Shown here: positions 45,414 to 57,149 of the stretch, piece by piece
Layout of the letters: each line of letters opens with the position of its first letter
How positions within the stretch are numbered: the first letter of the stretch is position 1
Source of the DNA: Apus apus
Lineage: Eukaryota > Chordata > Aves > Apodiformes > Apodidae
Direction of reading: 5' to 3'
Assembly (NCBI RefSeq): GCF_020740795.1
Contig: NC_067304.1
Span: 5,074,056 to 5,138,055, forward strand
DNA length: 64,000 nt
The notes under the pieces: generated by a model
Database searches by the model: none
Seen by the model: only the letters and a program-made list of their open reading frames with translations
Told to the model about the DNA's origin: nothing
Program-made: the position numbers and the translations under genes

Positions 45414-48400
45414 ATGTTGGGGGTTCTCTGCTGGCTGGGGCAGCTGCTGGTGGTGCTGCAGGCAGCTGGGAGTCTCGGTGAGTCTCATTCCCCTGCTCAT
45501 TCTCTTTCCTGCTGTGGCTCAGCTTTGCTTCAAATACACAGTTACTGGGATAGTGGCTGAAGTTGCTGCTCACCTCTGTGCCTGGTGTTCTTGTAAAGGT
45601 GATCTGAGCTCAGAGGCTGCTGCGAATCCCCCGTTTCTGCTTTTCATCTGCACCTCTAGATGCTTGCAAAGAGTCACCCCAAATTCCCAATGCTTTTCAA
45701 AATCTTGCATTGAGATATGGATCCCACCCCTCCTCCCCAGTATGGCTGGCTTGGAGGCTACAAGCTGGTCCCTAGGACAGCCCAAGGCACTTGTCCGCAG
45801 AACTTCTGCTGGTCTGGAGTTCAGAACTTGTGTCACAGGGAGGTGTATCACTGCCTCTATCATCCATGCAGTACTGAGAAGCTGTTCCCAGGGCTGGAGG
45901 ATGTCCTTATGGTCTGGGGCTTAAGATGTGGATAATGGGAAGATGGGGAGAGTCAATTAGACATTTAATATTTTTTCTCATGCATAGCTTTTACCATTTA
46001 AAAGGGTCATAGTTAGCAATTTGAGTGGCATCAGGAACAAGGTGGATGCTTTAGCACTGAGGCAGCCTGTAGACATCCTGAAGGAAGCTGGTGAATTGTT
46101 GTGCTTCCTGCAGGCTGGTTCAGAACAGAAGCGGGACTTTGCTGACTTAATGTCTATAGCAAGGGGAAGAACTCTCAGTTTCTGCCTGGAAGTTGACGGT
46201 TCCTTTAAGAAGAGGAACCTTTTGAGGAACTTCTCCAGCGTGCACAGCATCCCCGGCACCTCCCTGCAGAGGATCTGCTGCCCCTGGCTGCCAGCATCGC
46301 CTTTACACCCTTGGTCTTTATTTTTTTTTTAATTCGTAGGAGTTCTTGGAATTCCATTGTGCCAGTCCGAACATAATCCCCAGTACCTGAGCTGAGGCCT
46401 GGGAGGGGGACCCCTAGGAGTGTGGAGATGCTCTTTCCATGGGTGCTGGTATCAAAGGCAGCTCTGCCCAGGCGTGGTGTGGGACGTGACAGTGCTGGGG
46501 ATGCTGCTGCACTAGGGTGTGAGCTGGGGGTGATTGTAACAGAGGCACACGGTGTCTTGGTGACCTGCCAGCACCTCTTGTAAGGCATGAGGAAACCCCA
46601 GTGCTGGCTGCCTTCTCATCAGCCATTTCTCTGTAATTGCAGTTTGTGACCCCCCAAATTTGTGAGCCCCCAAATATTTCTGATGGGAGTCAGGGTAGCT
46701 GGACAAAAAGGATTTTTGTTGTGACATCAGGGATGCACAGGTATGGGAGATGGAGCCTCTTCTGTAATGGGAAGCTGGAGGTGGGGTGCCTGGAGTCACC
46801 TCACCCCCGAGTTGCAGGGGAGTCGTAGTGCAATGTGCTAGAGCAAGGAAAGGGCAGAAATAGTGTTTGGTGATGAGTGATGGAAACACCATGTTTGGAG
46901 TCCTCCTGCTGCTGGCTGCTCAAGCACACTTGTTAACCCCTGATCTCTCTGCTTCAGTTGTTGCATTTGTTAAACCAATTCATCTGCTCTTACTCAGAGG
47001 GAGGTGCAGTGGCAGCTGGTGACTGTAGCTGTGTCGGGTAAGAATACCCCTGAAAAACCCTGTTTGCTTGGTGATCCACAGAGGTTCAGTGTCCCGTCCC
47101 AGATATCCCACACGGGCGGCTGAAGCCTGCACAGAACTTCACCCAGGGCAGCGTGGCCACGCTCGAGTGTGACCCCGGCTACATCCCCCTGGGTGCCACC
47201 ACCGTGCGCTGCCTGGGCAGAGGCAGGTGGCACCCACGGATGCCTGCCTGCACCCTAGGTAGGCACAGCTTCTTTCTGGGGTTTCCACCCTTGTCTGGGG
47301 AGCAGGCTGGGCTCCTCCAAAGGCAGGGCTGAGCTTCATCTCTTCTGGAGACCTCCCAGCTCTGGAGGTCTGTGTTGTCCCCTGCTCTCCCACCAGGTCA
47401 CTGTTCCTTCCCTCCTGCCATCAACCACGCAGAGCGAAATGCTCGGGGCGAGTTCCTAGTGGGGACAACTGTGACCTATTTCTGCAGACCTGGATACGCT
47501 TTGATCCCTGATGTCTCTCCAATAACTACTTGCCTTGAAAATTTCACGTGGTCGGTGATCCCACCGCTGTGCCAGAGTGAGTGCTCCGTGGCCTTCCCTT
47601 CGCCAGCAAAGCATCAAGTTAATGATGATGTGGAAATGCCATCATTTTCCAGATGCTCACCAGGGCTTTTTTGAGCCCTCTGGCTCAAACTTTGGCTCTC
47701 AATAATAATAATCGTGCTGCTCAAAGGGCAGTGTGGCTGCAAGGAGACAGCTGCAGCTCCCGGTGATTACTTGCCAGTTCAATCAATGATGCAGTTAGGA
47801 ACGTATCAGCCCTTCAGCACAATTTATAGCTAATCACAGGGCTTAGACCGCTTTGCCTTTGAGAAGAAATGGTCCTTATCATGTAATTACCATCCCTGAG
47901 CATGCTGGGTCTGGGTAGGGGTGTCTGTCAATGCTAACAGGGTCAGCAAGGTACTGCCATGGGAAAGCACCCTGGTGTGAATGTCTCCTGCTCTCTGCTC
48001 CTGACCCCAAGCACAGCAGCTCTTCCTGATGCTGGTGTTCCTCAGGGGTGCTGTGTCCCAGCCCATCCATCCAACATGGGAGAGAGATCACCCTCCGGAC
48101 AACAGACTATGCTGTTGGACACCAGGTGGAATTTCAGTGTGACCCTGGCTACATTTTGAGGGGCAGCCAGAGGATCCAGTGTGGATCTGATGGGATGTGG
48201 AGACCTCCTGTGCCCTACTGCGACAAGGGTGAGCTGGGAACTGCAGCTCCACAATGGGTGGGAGCAGCAGGGACAAAATGGTGTATTCTGGGCATCTCTT
48301 CTTGGGGATGGTGGCGTTAGGAGAAGGAATCCAAGTCACAGCATTAAACAGCTTTAAGGTTTTAATCTTCTGTCAAAACTGTCATTAGTAAAGTCTGTTG

Positions 48401-50393
48401 AGTGATGGGGCTTGCAGCTGTTTTCTCACAGGACTGCTCAAGGTGTTTATGACACTAAAAATTCCCTGACTCTGTTGATGAGCAGAATCATTTCTCATGG
48501 AAGAGGGGATACGGGAGGGTGGGCTGAAGAGGAAGGGGATGGGGAAACATGCTGCAGTACTGGGGCTGTGGTGTGCCTAGCTGGGTCAGTTTGGGAACAC
48601 TGGTAGAGCCAGAGCCAAAGCCGGCAAGGAGCAAGGGCAACTGAGGAGAGCTTCCCTGGGTATGAATACCGAGATCTGGCTTCTCCTGGTTCTTCCCTGC
48701 ACTTCTGCCACCCTGAACAAATGAAGGAAATCTTCATTTTTTTCCTTTCTCGATTCTCTGGCAGCCTGTGACCCCCCTCCACAGATCCCCCACGGGCAGC
48801 ACTCTGCCGTGAGAACGGAGCGGTTCCCCTACGGCTTGGAAGTGAAGTACAGCTGCGCAGAGGGTCTGTCCCTCGTTGGGGACGAGTCCATCTACTGCAC
48901 CTCGGACGACGGGGAGGCCCTGGCGTGGAGCGGCCCTGCCCCGGAGTGCCGGCGTGAGTGGCTGCTCTGCGCAGGCTGGGGCTGGGGGCAGGGGCTGGGG
49001 CTGGGGGCAGGGGCTGGGGCTGGGGGCAGGGGCTGGGGGGGACGGGATCCCGCGCCCTGCCCCGGGCCAGCAGCGCTGAACCCGCAGCGGTTTCGTGGCC
49101 GTGCGGCTCCCGGGCGAAGGTCTCAGCCCCGCGCTCTCTCCCCGCAGTGGTTCGGTGCCCCAGGCCCGCGGTGCAGGGGGCTCGGGTGGCTCCGCAGAGC
49201 TTCAGCTTTGGCTACGGGGCGGCCGTGCGGTTCTCCTGCCAGGAAGGCTTCGAGCTGCGCGGAGACGCCGAGAGCCGGTGCCTGGAGGATGGTGCCTGGC
49301 ACCCTCCCCTGCCCTCCTGCCAGCCAGGTGGGTGCCAGACTCTGTCAGACTCTGCCAGCCCTCGGCCTCCTCTAGTGCCTTCCCCTCTTTGCAGAAGTGG
49401 CTGATGTTTTCCAGGCAATAGCTGCATTTTTTTTTGACAGTCCTGTGTTGAGGAGGCTCTAAGACAGTCCAGGAGACTTTATTGATTTCCTCTTCAGTGT
49501 GGTTTCTTACTGACAAACATCAGTTTGCAGGCTCTTGCAGAGGGATGCCTGAATGGAGACACTGCCAGGGAACAGAAAACACTTCTCAGGGGCTCTTCTT
49601 ACCCCTCACTCTCCCCTCTTGAACTGCCCCTGGAAGTAACTTTGCTTTAACATTCGGTTTCACAGCTTCACAGACTGAAGTTCACCTGCACTGTCTCAGT
49701 CTCCAGACATTTCTCAGGGTTTTTTTCTACCTATGTGATAATGACCCTCTTGCTGAGCTGCCTTCTGCTCTTGTTTTCCTTTCAGTTCGTTGTCCAGAAC
49801 CACAGGTGGCCAATGGAAGGCTGAAAAGCCCTTCAGAGGATAAAATGGGGTACCAAGCAAATGCCACTGTTACTTTTGAATGCCTTGATGGGTACCAGTT
49901 CTCAGGTGATGGAGACATGTCTCTAGAAAACTCTTGGACAGCCACATGTTTGCCTGATGGCAGCTGGACACCGTTGCCCAAGTGTGTAAGTACCATGGTC
50001 TGGCTGAGCTGGAATGCTGCTGCCTGGGCTCCAGCATGAGGGATAACTGCTTGAACTTCTTCAGAGCTTTTGCTTTCTGGGGCTGCCTCGGGGTGGTGTG
50101 TGGCAAAAAGGACAGAAGTTCAGGCTCAGAGCTGGGGCGTGGGTGGCTCTGCATCTGCTCCATCTGCTCCATAGCAGCCAAACATGCTTCTTTCTGGGCT
50201 TTGTTTTGTTTTGTTTTTTTCTCTCTCACAGAAGAAAGCAGGTGATGCTGCTGGATGTGAGGAGGTTCATTATATCAGAGAGGTCTTTGATTGTGGTGTG
50301 CCTATGGCAGAAGTGAAAACCCTGCTGGAAATAGAAAAACTGTTTCTGGAGATCAAAAAACTAAAGGTGGAATTAGAAAACTTGAACAAGTGA
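45414..50393 (+). CDS. Second C4BP-alpha-like chain with 6 SCRs (gene B)
   Basis: There are 8 coding exons: 45414-45477 (signal peptide [19 protein letters not shown]), 47082-47258, 47397-47576, 48046-48228, 48765-48953, 49148-49327 and 49786-49985 (SCR1-6), and 50232-50393 (tail). The total is 1335 nt, 444 aa; all junctions are GT-AG and in phase. Each SCR has four Cys. The tail is a second C4BP-type oligomerisation domain: Cys pair with 11 residues between (CEEVH...FDC) and helix [23 protein letters not shown]3-6 correspond to SCR7-10 of gene A; SCR4-5 are nearly identical to it in DNA, including the intron. It is a tandem paralogue of gene A on the same strand, likely secreted, and able by its tail to form homo- or hetero-oligomers (inference). 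Chicken is reported to have more than one C4BP-like gene; I do not assign a symbol. A decayed SCR may lie in the 1.6-kb first intron. Confidence 0.88.
46643..46790 (+). pseudogene. Possible decayed SCR exon in gene B intron 1
   Basis: After an acceptor-like TGTAATTGCAG at 46642, the sequence reads into a stop within nine codons in the expected phase. In another frame it gives [15 protein letters not shown], the usual opening of an SCR, and later [11 protein letters not shown] near-duplicate TTTGTGACCCCCCAAA / TTTGTGAGCCCCCAAA pair at its start may have shifted the frame. It would be the missing first SCR of gene B. The match is short and could be chance. Confidence 0.35.
48765..49340 (+). repeat. 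Recent duplicate/conversion tract, copy B
   Basis: This is the copy in gene B (SCR4, intron, SCR5), pairing with 43105-43680 at offset 5660. Introns on both outer sides are unrelated to those of gene A, so the tract is sharply bounded. The 39-bp divergent island is 48809-48847. Confidence 0.95.
48974..49040. repeat. GGGGCTGGGGGCAG minisatellite in intron
   Basis: Same G-rich array as at 43314-43380, with no visible difference in length or sequence between copies. Confidence 0.85.
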
Positions 50394-51129
50394 GTTCTGT
50401 AATGCACTGAGATGATCACCTTTCCTTTGGTGACATATAGGTGGTATAAGAAGGCTCCTGGTGACTTTGTGGTTCATGCTTGCATGTTTACAGCCAGAGA
50501 AATAATAACCAATGCCTGGGAAGCTGCTTTTGTTCTGCTAGAGCAGAGGGGGATTTTTGATCTTTTCCTGAAATCCTTAAGTTTGATTTGTTATTTAACA
50601 AACATGTTTTTTTAACATTTTATTTTAGGAAGCATAGTAAGAAACTAATTTGAGCCACTTTAAGCCACTGAATTAACTGTCCTAAGCTGAGGGGAGAGGG
50701 ACTGGACTTCCAGCTGAGAGGACTGTTGGGTGGGTCTCTCTGAGGGTGCTGCTGCCACAACCTTCTGGCCAATGGCTGGAACACATGCTGCACCCTCTGC
50801 CCACCCTCTGCCACAGCATCAACATGCTTCATCTATCCAGAAATAGCAGTGAAGGAAGTATTTAACTGCATGCTTTCCTGCTAATCTAGCTTGTGATTTC
50901 TGTTCATCTAGTTAAGGGCAGTTCCATAGAAGTACATTTGTAAAGGCTTCTATTTGCTTCTTCCATTGATTTGTAACAGGCAGCAGGTTTCTGTCCCAGC
51001 ACTGCAGGTGATGGATGTCTGTGGGGGTGTCATCTTCCTTGTCCTTATTTCTGGCAAGCAAATGCTAAGAAATATATGTTGTAAGTTTAAGCATAGAGAA
51101 TCAGACTGCAAATCTTGTTCTTATTACTC

Positions 51130-51135
51130 AATAAA
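51130..51135 (+). terminator. Gene B poly(A) signal
   Basis: AATAAA about 740 nt after the gene B stop codon; the first clear signal downstream. Confidence 0.55.
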
Positions 51136-51475
51136 GGATGAGCAGTTCAGGTAGCTCTGTGATGCAGCAGTTATTCCTGCCCTGAAGGGCTGCAATGAAG
51201 GTGTGGGTGTAACCATGGGGGTCTGGGAACCTGTCGGGTTGGCTGTGAATTTAGGCAGGTTTCCAGTGCAGTCCCATGGCTGTTGTGATTCTGAGGTGAG
51301 CCCTGGCAGTGGGTTTGGCATGGCATGGCACAGCTTGGCAGGCAGCTGTGAGCTGAGGGCACATGCAGTGCTGCATGCTCAGGGGCAGAAGGAGCAGTCC
51401 TCCCCTGCACAAGCAGTGTGCAGCAGTGTGTCATGGCCAGGTGTGTGCTTTTATGAGTTATTAGGATTGCTTTAA

Positions 51476-51925
51476 ATCATAGAGTGCCTTGGGTTGGAAG
51501 AGACCTCTAAAGGTCATCTAGTCCAACCCTCCTACAATAAGCAGGGACATCTCCCACTGGACCAGGTTGCTCAGAGACCCATCCAGCCTGACCTTGGATG
51601 TCTCCAGAGATAAAGCCCCCACCACCTCTCTAGGCAACCCGTTCCAGTGATCCACCACCCTCATATTAAAGAACTTTTTCCTAATGTCCAACCTAAATCT
51701 ACCCTTCTCCAGCTTGAAACCATCACCCCTTGTCCTATTGTCAGATGCCCTTGTGAAAAGCTCTTCCCCAGCCTTCTTGTAGGCCCTCTTCAGTTACTGG
51801 AAGGTTGCTATAAGGTCCCTCCAGAGTCTTCTCTTCTTCAGGCTGAGCAACCCCAACTCCCTCAGCCTGTCTTCATAAGAGAGGTGCTCCAGCCCTCTGT
51901 TACTAGAGCCTAAAACACAACATGC
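51476..51925 (-). mobile_element. CR1 LINE 3' fragment, longest in window
   Basis: About 450 bp of antisense CR1, starting with the tail (ATCATAGAGTGCC) and running through the CTTCTCCAGCTTGAAACCAT, CCTTGTCCTATTGTC and CTCCCTCAGCCTGTCTTCAT stretches typical of the CR1 3' end. It lies between genes B and C. Confidence 0.93.
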
Positions 51926-52538
51926 AAGGAAGAGCTGTTGTCACCCACCTTTACACAGAAGGATGCTTTGACAGTGCATCCCCTGCCTCACCACATCCTG
52001 GTGAGATCTGCCATGAGAGTCACCCTCAGACCCACTCTGGCTCTCCCTGTGCCACACGGTGAGCAGGGCTGTGCCCTCCCAGGTGGCACCTCGCTCACCT
52101 CTGTGCTGAGCTCTCCTGGGACTGCAAACAGAAAGTGTCTTATCTCCCTGTGCAAGGCATGAACCCTTTGTGCATGAATAAGAATTGGGTGTTCCCTCCT
52201 GCCTGTGCCTAAGAGTGTTGGAGCCCTGTCTGATGTCAGAGGGATGTTTCAGAGTGTTAGTCAGTAGCAGATGTGTTTGCTCACACCCGTTCCTCATTAC
52301 AAGTGAGTCAGGCAGTCAAGAAAAAATTGACAAACAAACAGAGACATGCTTCCCCCCCCACCCCCCTCCCCAACTCTGCTTATGGAAAATCTGTCTTGCA
52401 TTACCTGCCAGCAAATAACTAAGCAGGCATTTTCTTGCCCTGGATACAGCCTGGGCTGGGTGGGGGTCTTTTCTGCTCTGGAAGCATTTGGTTTGGGTAA
52501 AAGTGTGCTCACTGCTGGTCTCTGGCCAAATGAAAGAG
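51926..52538. other. Gene B to gene C interval
   Basis: No exon was recognised in this stretch between the CR1 copy and the gene C TATA box. It contains a C-rich run at about 52351-52371. Confidence 0.5.
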
Positions 52539-52546
52539 TATAAAAG
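52539..52546 (+). promoter_or_regulatory. TATA box of gene C
   Basis: TATAAAAG lies 260 bp upstream of the proposed gene C ATG and predicts a start of transcription near 52570 and a 5'UTR of about 230 nt on one exon. Confidence 0.6.
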
Positions 52547-52798
52547 GGTTGAGTTATTCCCCCATCCCTTATGGTGGGGCAGGAGGACCAAGAGGTTTTA
52601 CCAGAGCCTGTGCCTGGCAGTTGTCCCAACCCCTGGCTGCTTGTCACTGCTGGAGGGTTTAGCTCCATGGGTGTTCTGGAGAAGGTTTCCATTGCTCCAG
52701 AGGCCTGGGCATGTCTGCCGTGCTGCGCCTCCTCCAAGCTTCAGAAACAGCCCCTTGGAGCCGGTGGTGCTGGACAGAGGAGCACAGGAACTGCTGCG

Positions 52799-55700
52799 AT
52801 GGAGCCTGGACAGCCAGGATGGAGGCACCTCCCGGGCACCCTGAGCTGCAGGACACCTGCTGGTGCATGGGAGTCTGCCCACCCCACACTGCTAATGGCC
52901 CTGCTGGGGTTCCTGGCCATGCCTGTGGCTTGTGGTGAGTACAGGGATATGGGATGTGTGGGGAGGACCAGTGAGACCTGTCCAGGTCCCACCTTGCTGC
53001 CCAGGGGCTGGGGTGGGTGATGCTATCACCTCCAGGCCTGGAGACCCATTGCTTGGTGCTCCCGTGGATGGTTCCATGGATGCAGCCCTGCTTGGTGCCT
53101 TTGCCCAGAGTTTGGGAAGCCTGGGCCAGCCCCCCTGCCCTCCCGGGATGCTGGCTGGGGCACGGGAGGGGCCAGGAGAGGGGGTTCTCTCTTCAGGAGG
53201 TCTTCTCCTGCTGCAGGTGACTGTGGACCCCCACCTCACATGAACTACTCCAGGCCATCCAGTGACGAGCACACCAGCAGCTTCCCCGTCGGATCCAGGG
53301 TGACTTACACCTGCATCCAGGGCGCCATCAAAATCCCCGGGAGGTCGGACACGGTGCAGTGCCTGCCCGGCGCCCGCTGGTCGAAGCTGCCCGAGCCCTG
53401 TGGCCGTAAATACCCCCTCCCTGCCTGCCCCTCGCTCGGCTTCGCCTTCCCGCCCCCGAGGGTGGCTGCTCTGCCCTGGCACCAGCCCCCCCAGCCCCGC
53501 TTCCCTCGGCTGCTGCTCCGCAGAGGCGGGGCAGGACGGGTCCTGCTGCGCGGGCTGTGCTGGAGCCGGGGAGCGCGGGGTGCAGGGCGCTGCCCACGGA
53601 GCAGCTGGGGACTCCCGAGCTCCTGCCGGCCCTGTGCCTGAGCAGCTGATGCATCTTCCTCTGGGCTTTGCAAACGGTGCATCCAGCGGAGCAGCAGCGC
53701 GGTGGGAAGCAGGACTAACCCGCGGGAACCCCGCAGCCGCCCCAGGGCGGGCGGCCGCAGCGCTGCCGTGGTGCCCAGGTTTGCTCCGCTGGCTCCAGCC
53801 GCGGCTCCTTCAGGTCCACTTTCCTTGACTGCCAGGGAGCTGCCGTGCCCCGACCAGGCTGCGCTTTGCTGCCCTGTCCAAGGCCGATGAGATCATTAAT
53901 TTCTTTCCCGTTGGGACCAACGTGAGCTACGTCTGCCGCCCCGGCTACGAGAACACCTCGGAGAGTTCCCCCACCAGCACCTGCCTGGAAAACCTGGCGT
54001 GGTCGGAAGCTGCTGAGCTGTGCAGGAGTGAGTATCTCAGCTCCCCTTGTCAAACACCCGCTGTGGAGCTGTGGGCAGCTCAGGCAGCTGCTCCCAACCC
54101 ACGTGCTGAAATGCAGCTGCGTCGTTGTCATCCCAGCAGCTACATGCTCAGCACAGAATTAGGTGGATATTCCTTGCATGAGTACTTAGGACTGAACAAC
54201 ACCAGTGCCCCTCAGCAGCATTGTTTTTTCTCATTATTTTCCCCGCTGACATGAACATGATCTATTTTGATTTTCATCTTAGTAAATCCGTTCACATCTG
54301 GACACGGCACGTGCACAGAAGTGCCAGTTTGCAATTCTGGCATTAAACTTCAAAATGTGTATTTCCTGATAAAAGCCATATTATGTTAAGACTGATGGTG
54401 TGGCAGTGACACATCTTTCACAGCTGAGTAACTGACTGCCAATCTACTGAGGTGGAAATACCTCTGCAAATAGTCCTCCTGCAAGATGCTCTCAGGGACC
54501 TGCACCCACAGCTGACTGGCTGCTGCCAGCTGGGCTCTGACTCTGTGAAATGGGACACTTCAAGACCTTGGGTACAAGCCTCTGTCCCTTAGGTAGCCTC
54601 CTTTCTTTCTCTCTCACCTTGTCACCACTAACACAGGGCTGGTTTCCCACAGGGAGGTCCTGCGGGGAGCCGGGGGCTCTGCGGGGGGGCCGGGTGGTCC
54701 CACTCACAGACCTGCTGTTTGGGGCACGGGCGAAGGTCTCCTGTGAAGATGGGTGAGTGGTGGGCAGTGCCTGAGCTCTGCCACACTGGTGCTCAGGCAC
54801 CAGCCTGGGAATATAACCCAGTCCAGTGCAATGAGCTATTGGGCACAGACTGGACTGCTGTGGTGTTGCTCCCAGGGCAGAGTGTGGGGCTGAGTTTCCC
54901 ACTTGAATTACAGCTCTGGGCTGGGAGGGCACAGCTGGAGGGGAGGGCCTGGGGTCTGAGTCTGGAGCTGCCTTTTCCTTTCAGTGTCATCCAGAGGAAA
55001 TGTCACAACCCCAGGATATCTATACCTACAGGGCTGGTTCTGCCATCACTTTGTAACTATAGACTTCAAAACAGGTTACTTAAAATATTTTGATTTGAGA
55101 TACGGTTGAGACATACTGAATAAAAAGGGGTTATATCTGAATGTTAAAAATTCAGTGATGTTGAGTTAGGCAGCTGCAATGAAGCACAGTTTCCATCAGG
55201 CTCTGAGCTGACTCACTCTTTCTGCCTGCTTTCCATCAGGGCACACATGCAGCAGCCTGACCTGCAAAGTTAAGCTCTTAAGGCACCAGTCAGTATTCCT
55301 CCCTCCCTGGCAGGAGCTCGCTGGCATCATCTGGCTTGTTCTGTCAGTCTCTGCAGCTGCTTCAGATGTGACAGTGTCTTTTTTCTCCAGATAGTCCCTT
55401 AGGAGGGACATTGAGGAAATGACAGCATATCCCACCCTTCTGGGGTTCAGTTCATCTTCAGCAACACACATCAGGGTGGAGGGATAATGTTATCCATCTA
55501 AACAAGATCAGATACTATTGATCACATCCAGATTACAAATTTTTTTGAACTGGAGGACAAAATTCAGAGATTGGAAAAGGAGGATCCTGGCAGGGAGCAA
55601 GGCAAAGGAGCTCTCCTGTTAACTAGCATGTAGCTGCCTCTCTGCTTGCTTTAAAACTGCCTTGGCTACAGTCCTGATCATGCCTGTGCCGGGGGGGTGG

Positions 55701-56521
55701 GAAGTGTTCTCACTTTCTGGACAGTTACACAACTTTTTCTGTGTATTTTCACTTAGGTACAAATTAGATGGGAGAGATTTCATCCAGTGCCAGCTTAAAG
55801 GAAACAATGTCGAATGGAGTAAACTTCCAACTTGTGAATGTAAGATTAATCCAAACTCACTTTTGACTTCACTTCAGTAGATCCTGCTCCCAAATGTCTA
55901 GCCTGACCCCATCCCCAGACATTGGTTTTGTTGATATTATGTGACAGATCTGTCACCCACCCTGCAGCTGAAAAATACCCACTTCACTGCTGACATGGTA
56001 TTTCAGCAGTTTGGTTCCCACAAGACCAACATATTTTCTCATGACTGCAGGCAGCAGTGAGGTGGTGGGGTGGGATTTCAAGGAATCACAAGCCAGAGCT
56101 TGGCAATTTGCCTGTTTATTTCTGTGACCCTTAGAGTGAGGGGGGAAAAAGATGTGTCAACAGAAAGAAAAGAGGGGATGGAGACAGAAGGCAGTGCTCG
56201 TTACCCTCCTTCAACTGTCCAGAAAGTTTATTATCTTTGGTGAACTCCTAAGTACCATTTTCATGACCACTGAAGCTTTTAGCAGTACTTGTGTCCATCT
56301 TCTTTCCTGCAGTAATTACCTGCTCTTCACCTCCTCGAATTACCAATGGAAAGCATGATGGAGAAGGTGTAGAAAAATTTCCATATAACTCAACAGTGAC
56401 TTACAGCTGTGCCTCTGGCTTCCAGCTGGTTGGGAATGGGAGCATCCGTTGTACAAGTATGGACAGAAACAGCGGAGCCTGGAGTGGAGCTGCGCCAGAA
56501 TGCAAAGGTGGCTTCACCTGA
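52799..56521 (+). CDS. Four-SCR complement regulator, apparently secreted (gene C)
   Basis: There are six exons: 52799-52934 (signal), 53217-53405 (SCR1), 53836-54027 (SCR2), 54653-54752 and 55757-55839 (SCR3, split), and 56313-56521 (SCR4 with stop). The total is 909 nt, 302 aa. The ATG at 52799 gives a long leader ending in HPTLLMALLGFLAMPVACG, reminiscent of the long human C4BPA leader; an in-frame ATG at 52895 is the alternative. SCR1 starts DCGPPPHMNY and SCR2 holds VSYVCRPGYENTSESSP, the pattern of CD46/CD55/CR1-type RCA genes and close to gene D. In SCR4 (ITCSSPPRITNGKH) the usual donor after ECK-G is AAAG|GTGGCT, poorer than the GTGAGC of gene D. Reading on gives ECKGGFT-stop, so no stalk or membrane anchor is coded. 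The role is inferred: soluble C3b/C4b regulator. Chicken has a secreted RCA protein of this kind (CRES); identity with it is not proven. Confidence 0.82.
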
Positions 56522-57149
56522 GCTTAGTGTTTGTTACAAGTTCAGCCTTTGGTTTGCACCAGCTTAAAAGATCGTGATTGGTTAGCACAGGGCATGGCTG
56601 GTGTAAATCATACTGCAGTTTTAAAGAGGAAAAAATGGAGGGCTGCTGGGGGGAGTGAGGAATGAAGAGGCTGTGCAAGGAGGGGGCAGCACTTCCAGCA
56701 ACGCTCGCCCTTCCTGCCCTAGAGAGAAGCACACCTGGCAAACCTGCAGCAAGAGGAATGGGAAGGAGTCCTCCTCCCCAGGGTGAGTTGAAATGATTCC
56801 ACATGAAGTCCCATGTTTCCTGACTGAATTTTCTCCTTTTATCACATTTCTGTGGACAAAACAAAACAAAAAAAAGCCGTTTGATGACTTTCACACTGTG
56901 ATTTTCTTTCCTGTCAGGTTCCCTTGGAAATGGCATCCAGCCACCTAAGAAAGCTTCCAAGTGGGAAATGAAGCTCAGCCTTTATAAAAAGTCACTCCAA
57001 AATACCATCTCCTTCTCCCATTCTTCTTCTTTCTCCAGGAAAACAGGTCAGGCCTGGAGGCTCATTCACAGCTCAGGGGACCTGGGGCTCTCTGGTTGTT
57101 CCCAGTCCTACATCTGGAGTTCTAATTTTTCCCCCATGTTTCTCTGCAG
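56522..57149. other. Gene C downstream region
   Basis: No intact exon was recognised between the gene C stop and the first SCR-like remnant. An acceptor-like CTGTCAG at 56917 opens a frame of more than 100 codons (through about 57300), but it has no SCR, stalk or membrane-segment signature. Confidence 0.45.

Noticed and set aside
48809-49375. Matching read-through frame in gene B
   Set aside because: Same reason as in gene A: it reads through the G-rich intron between two well-formed SCR exons.
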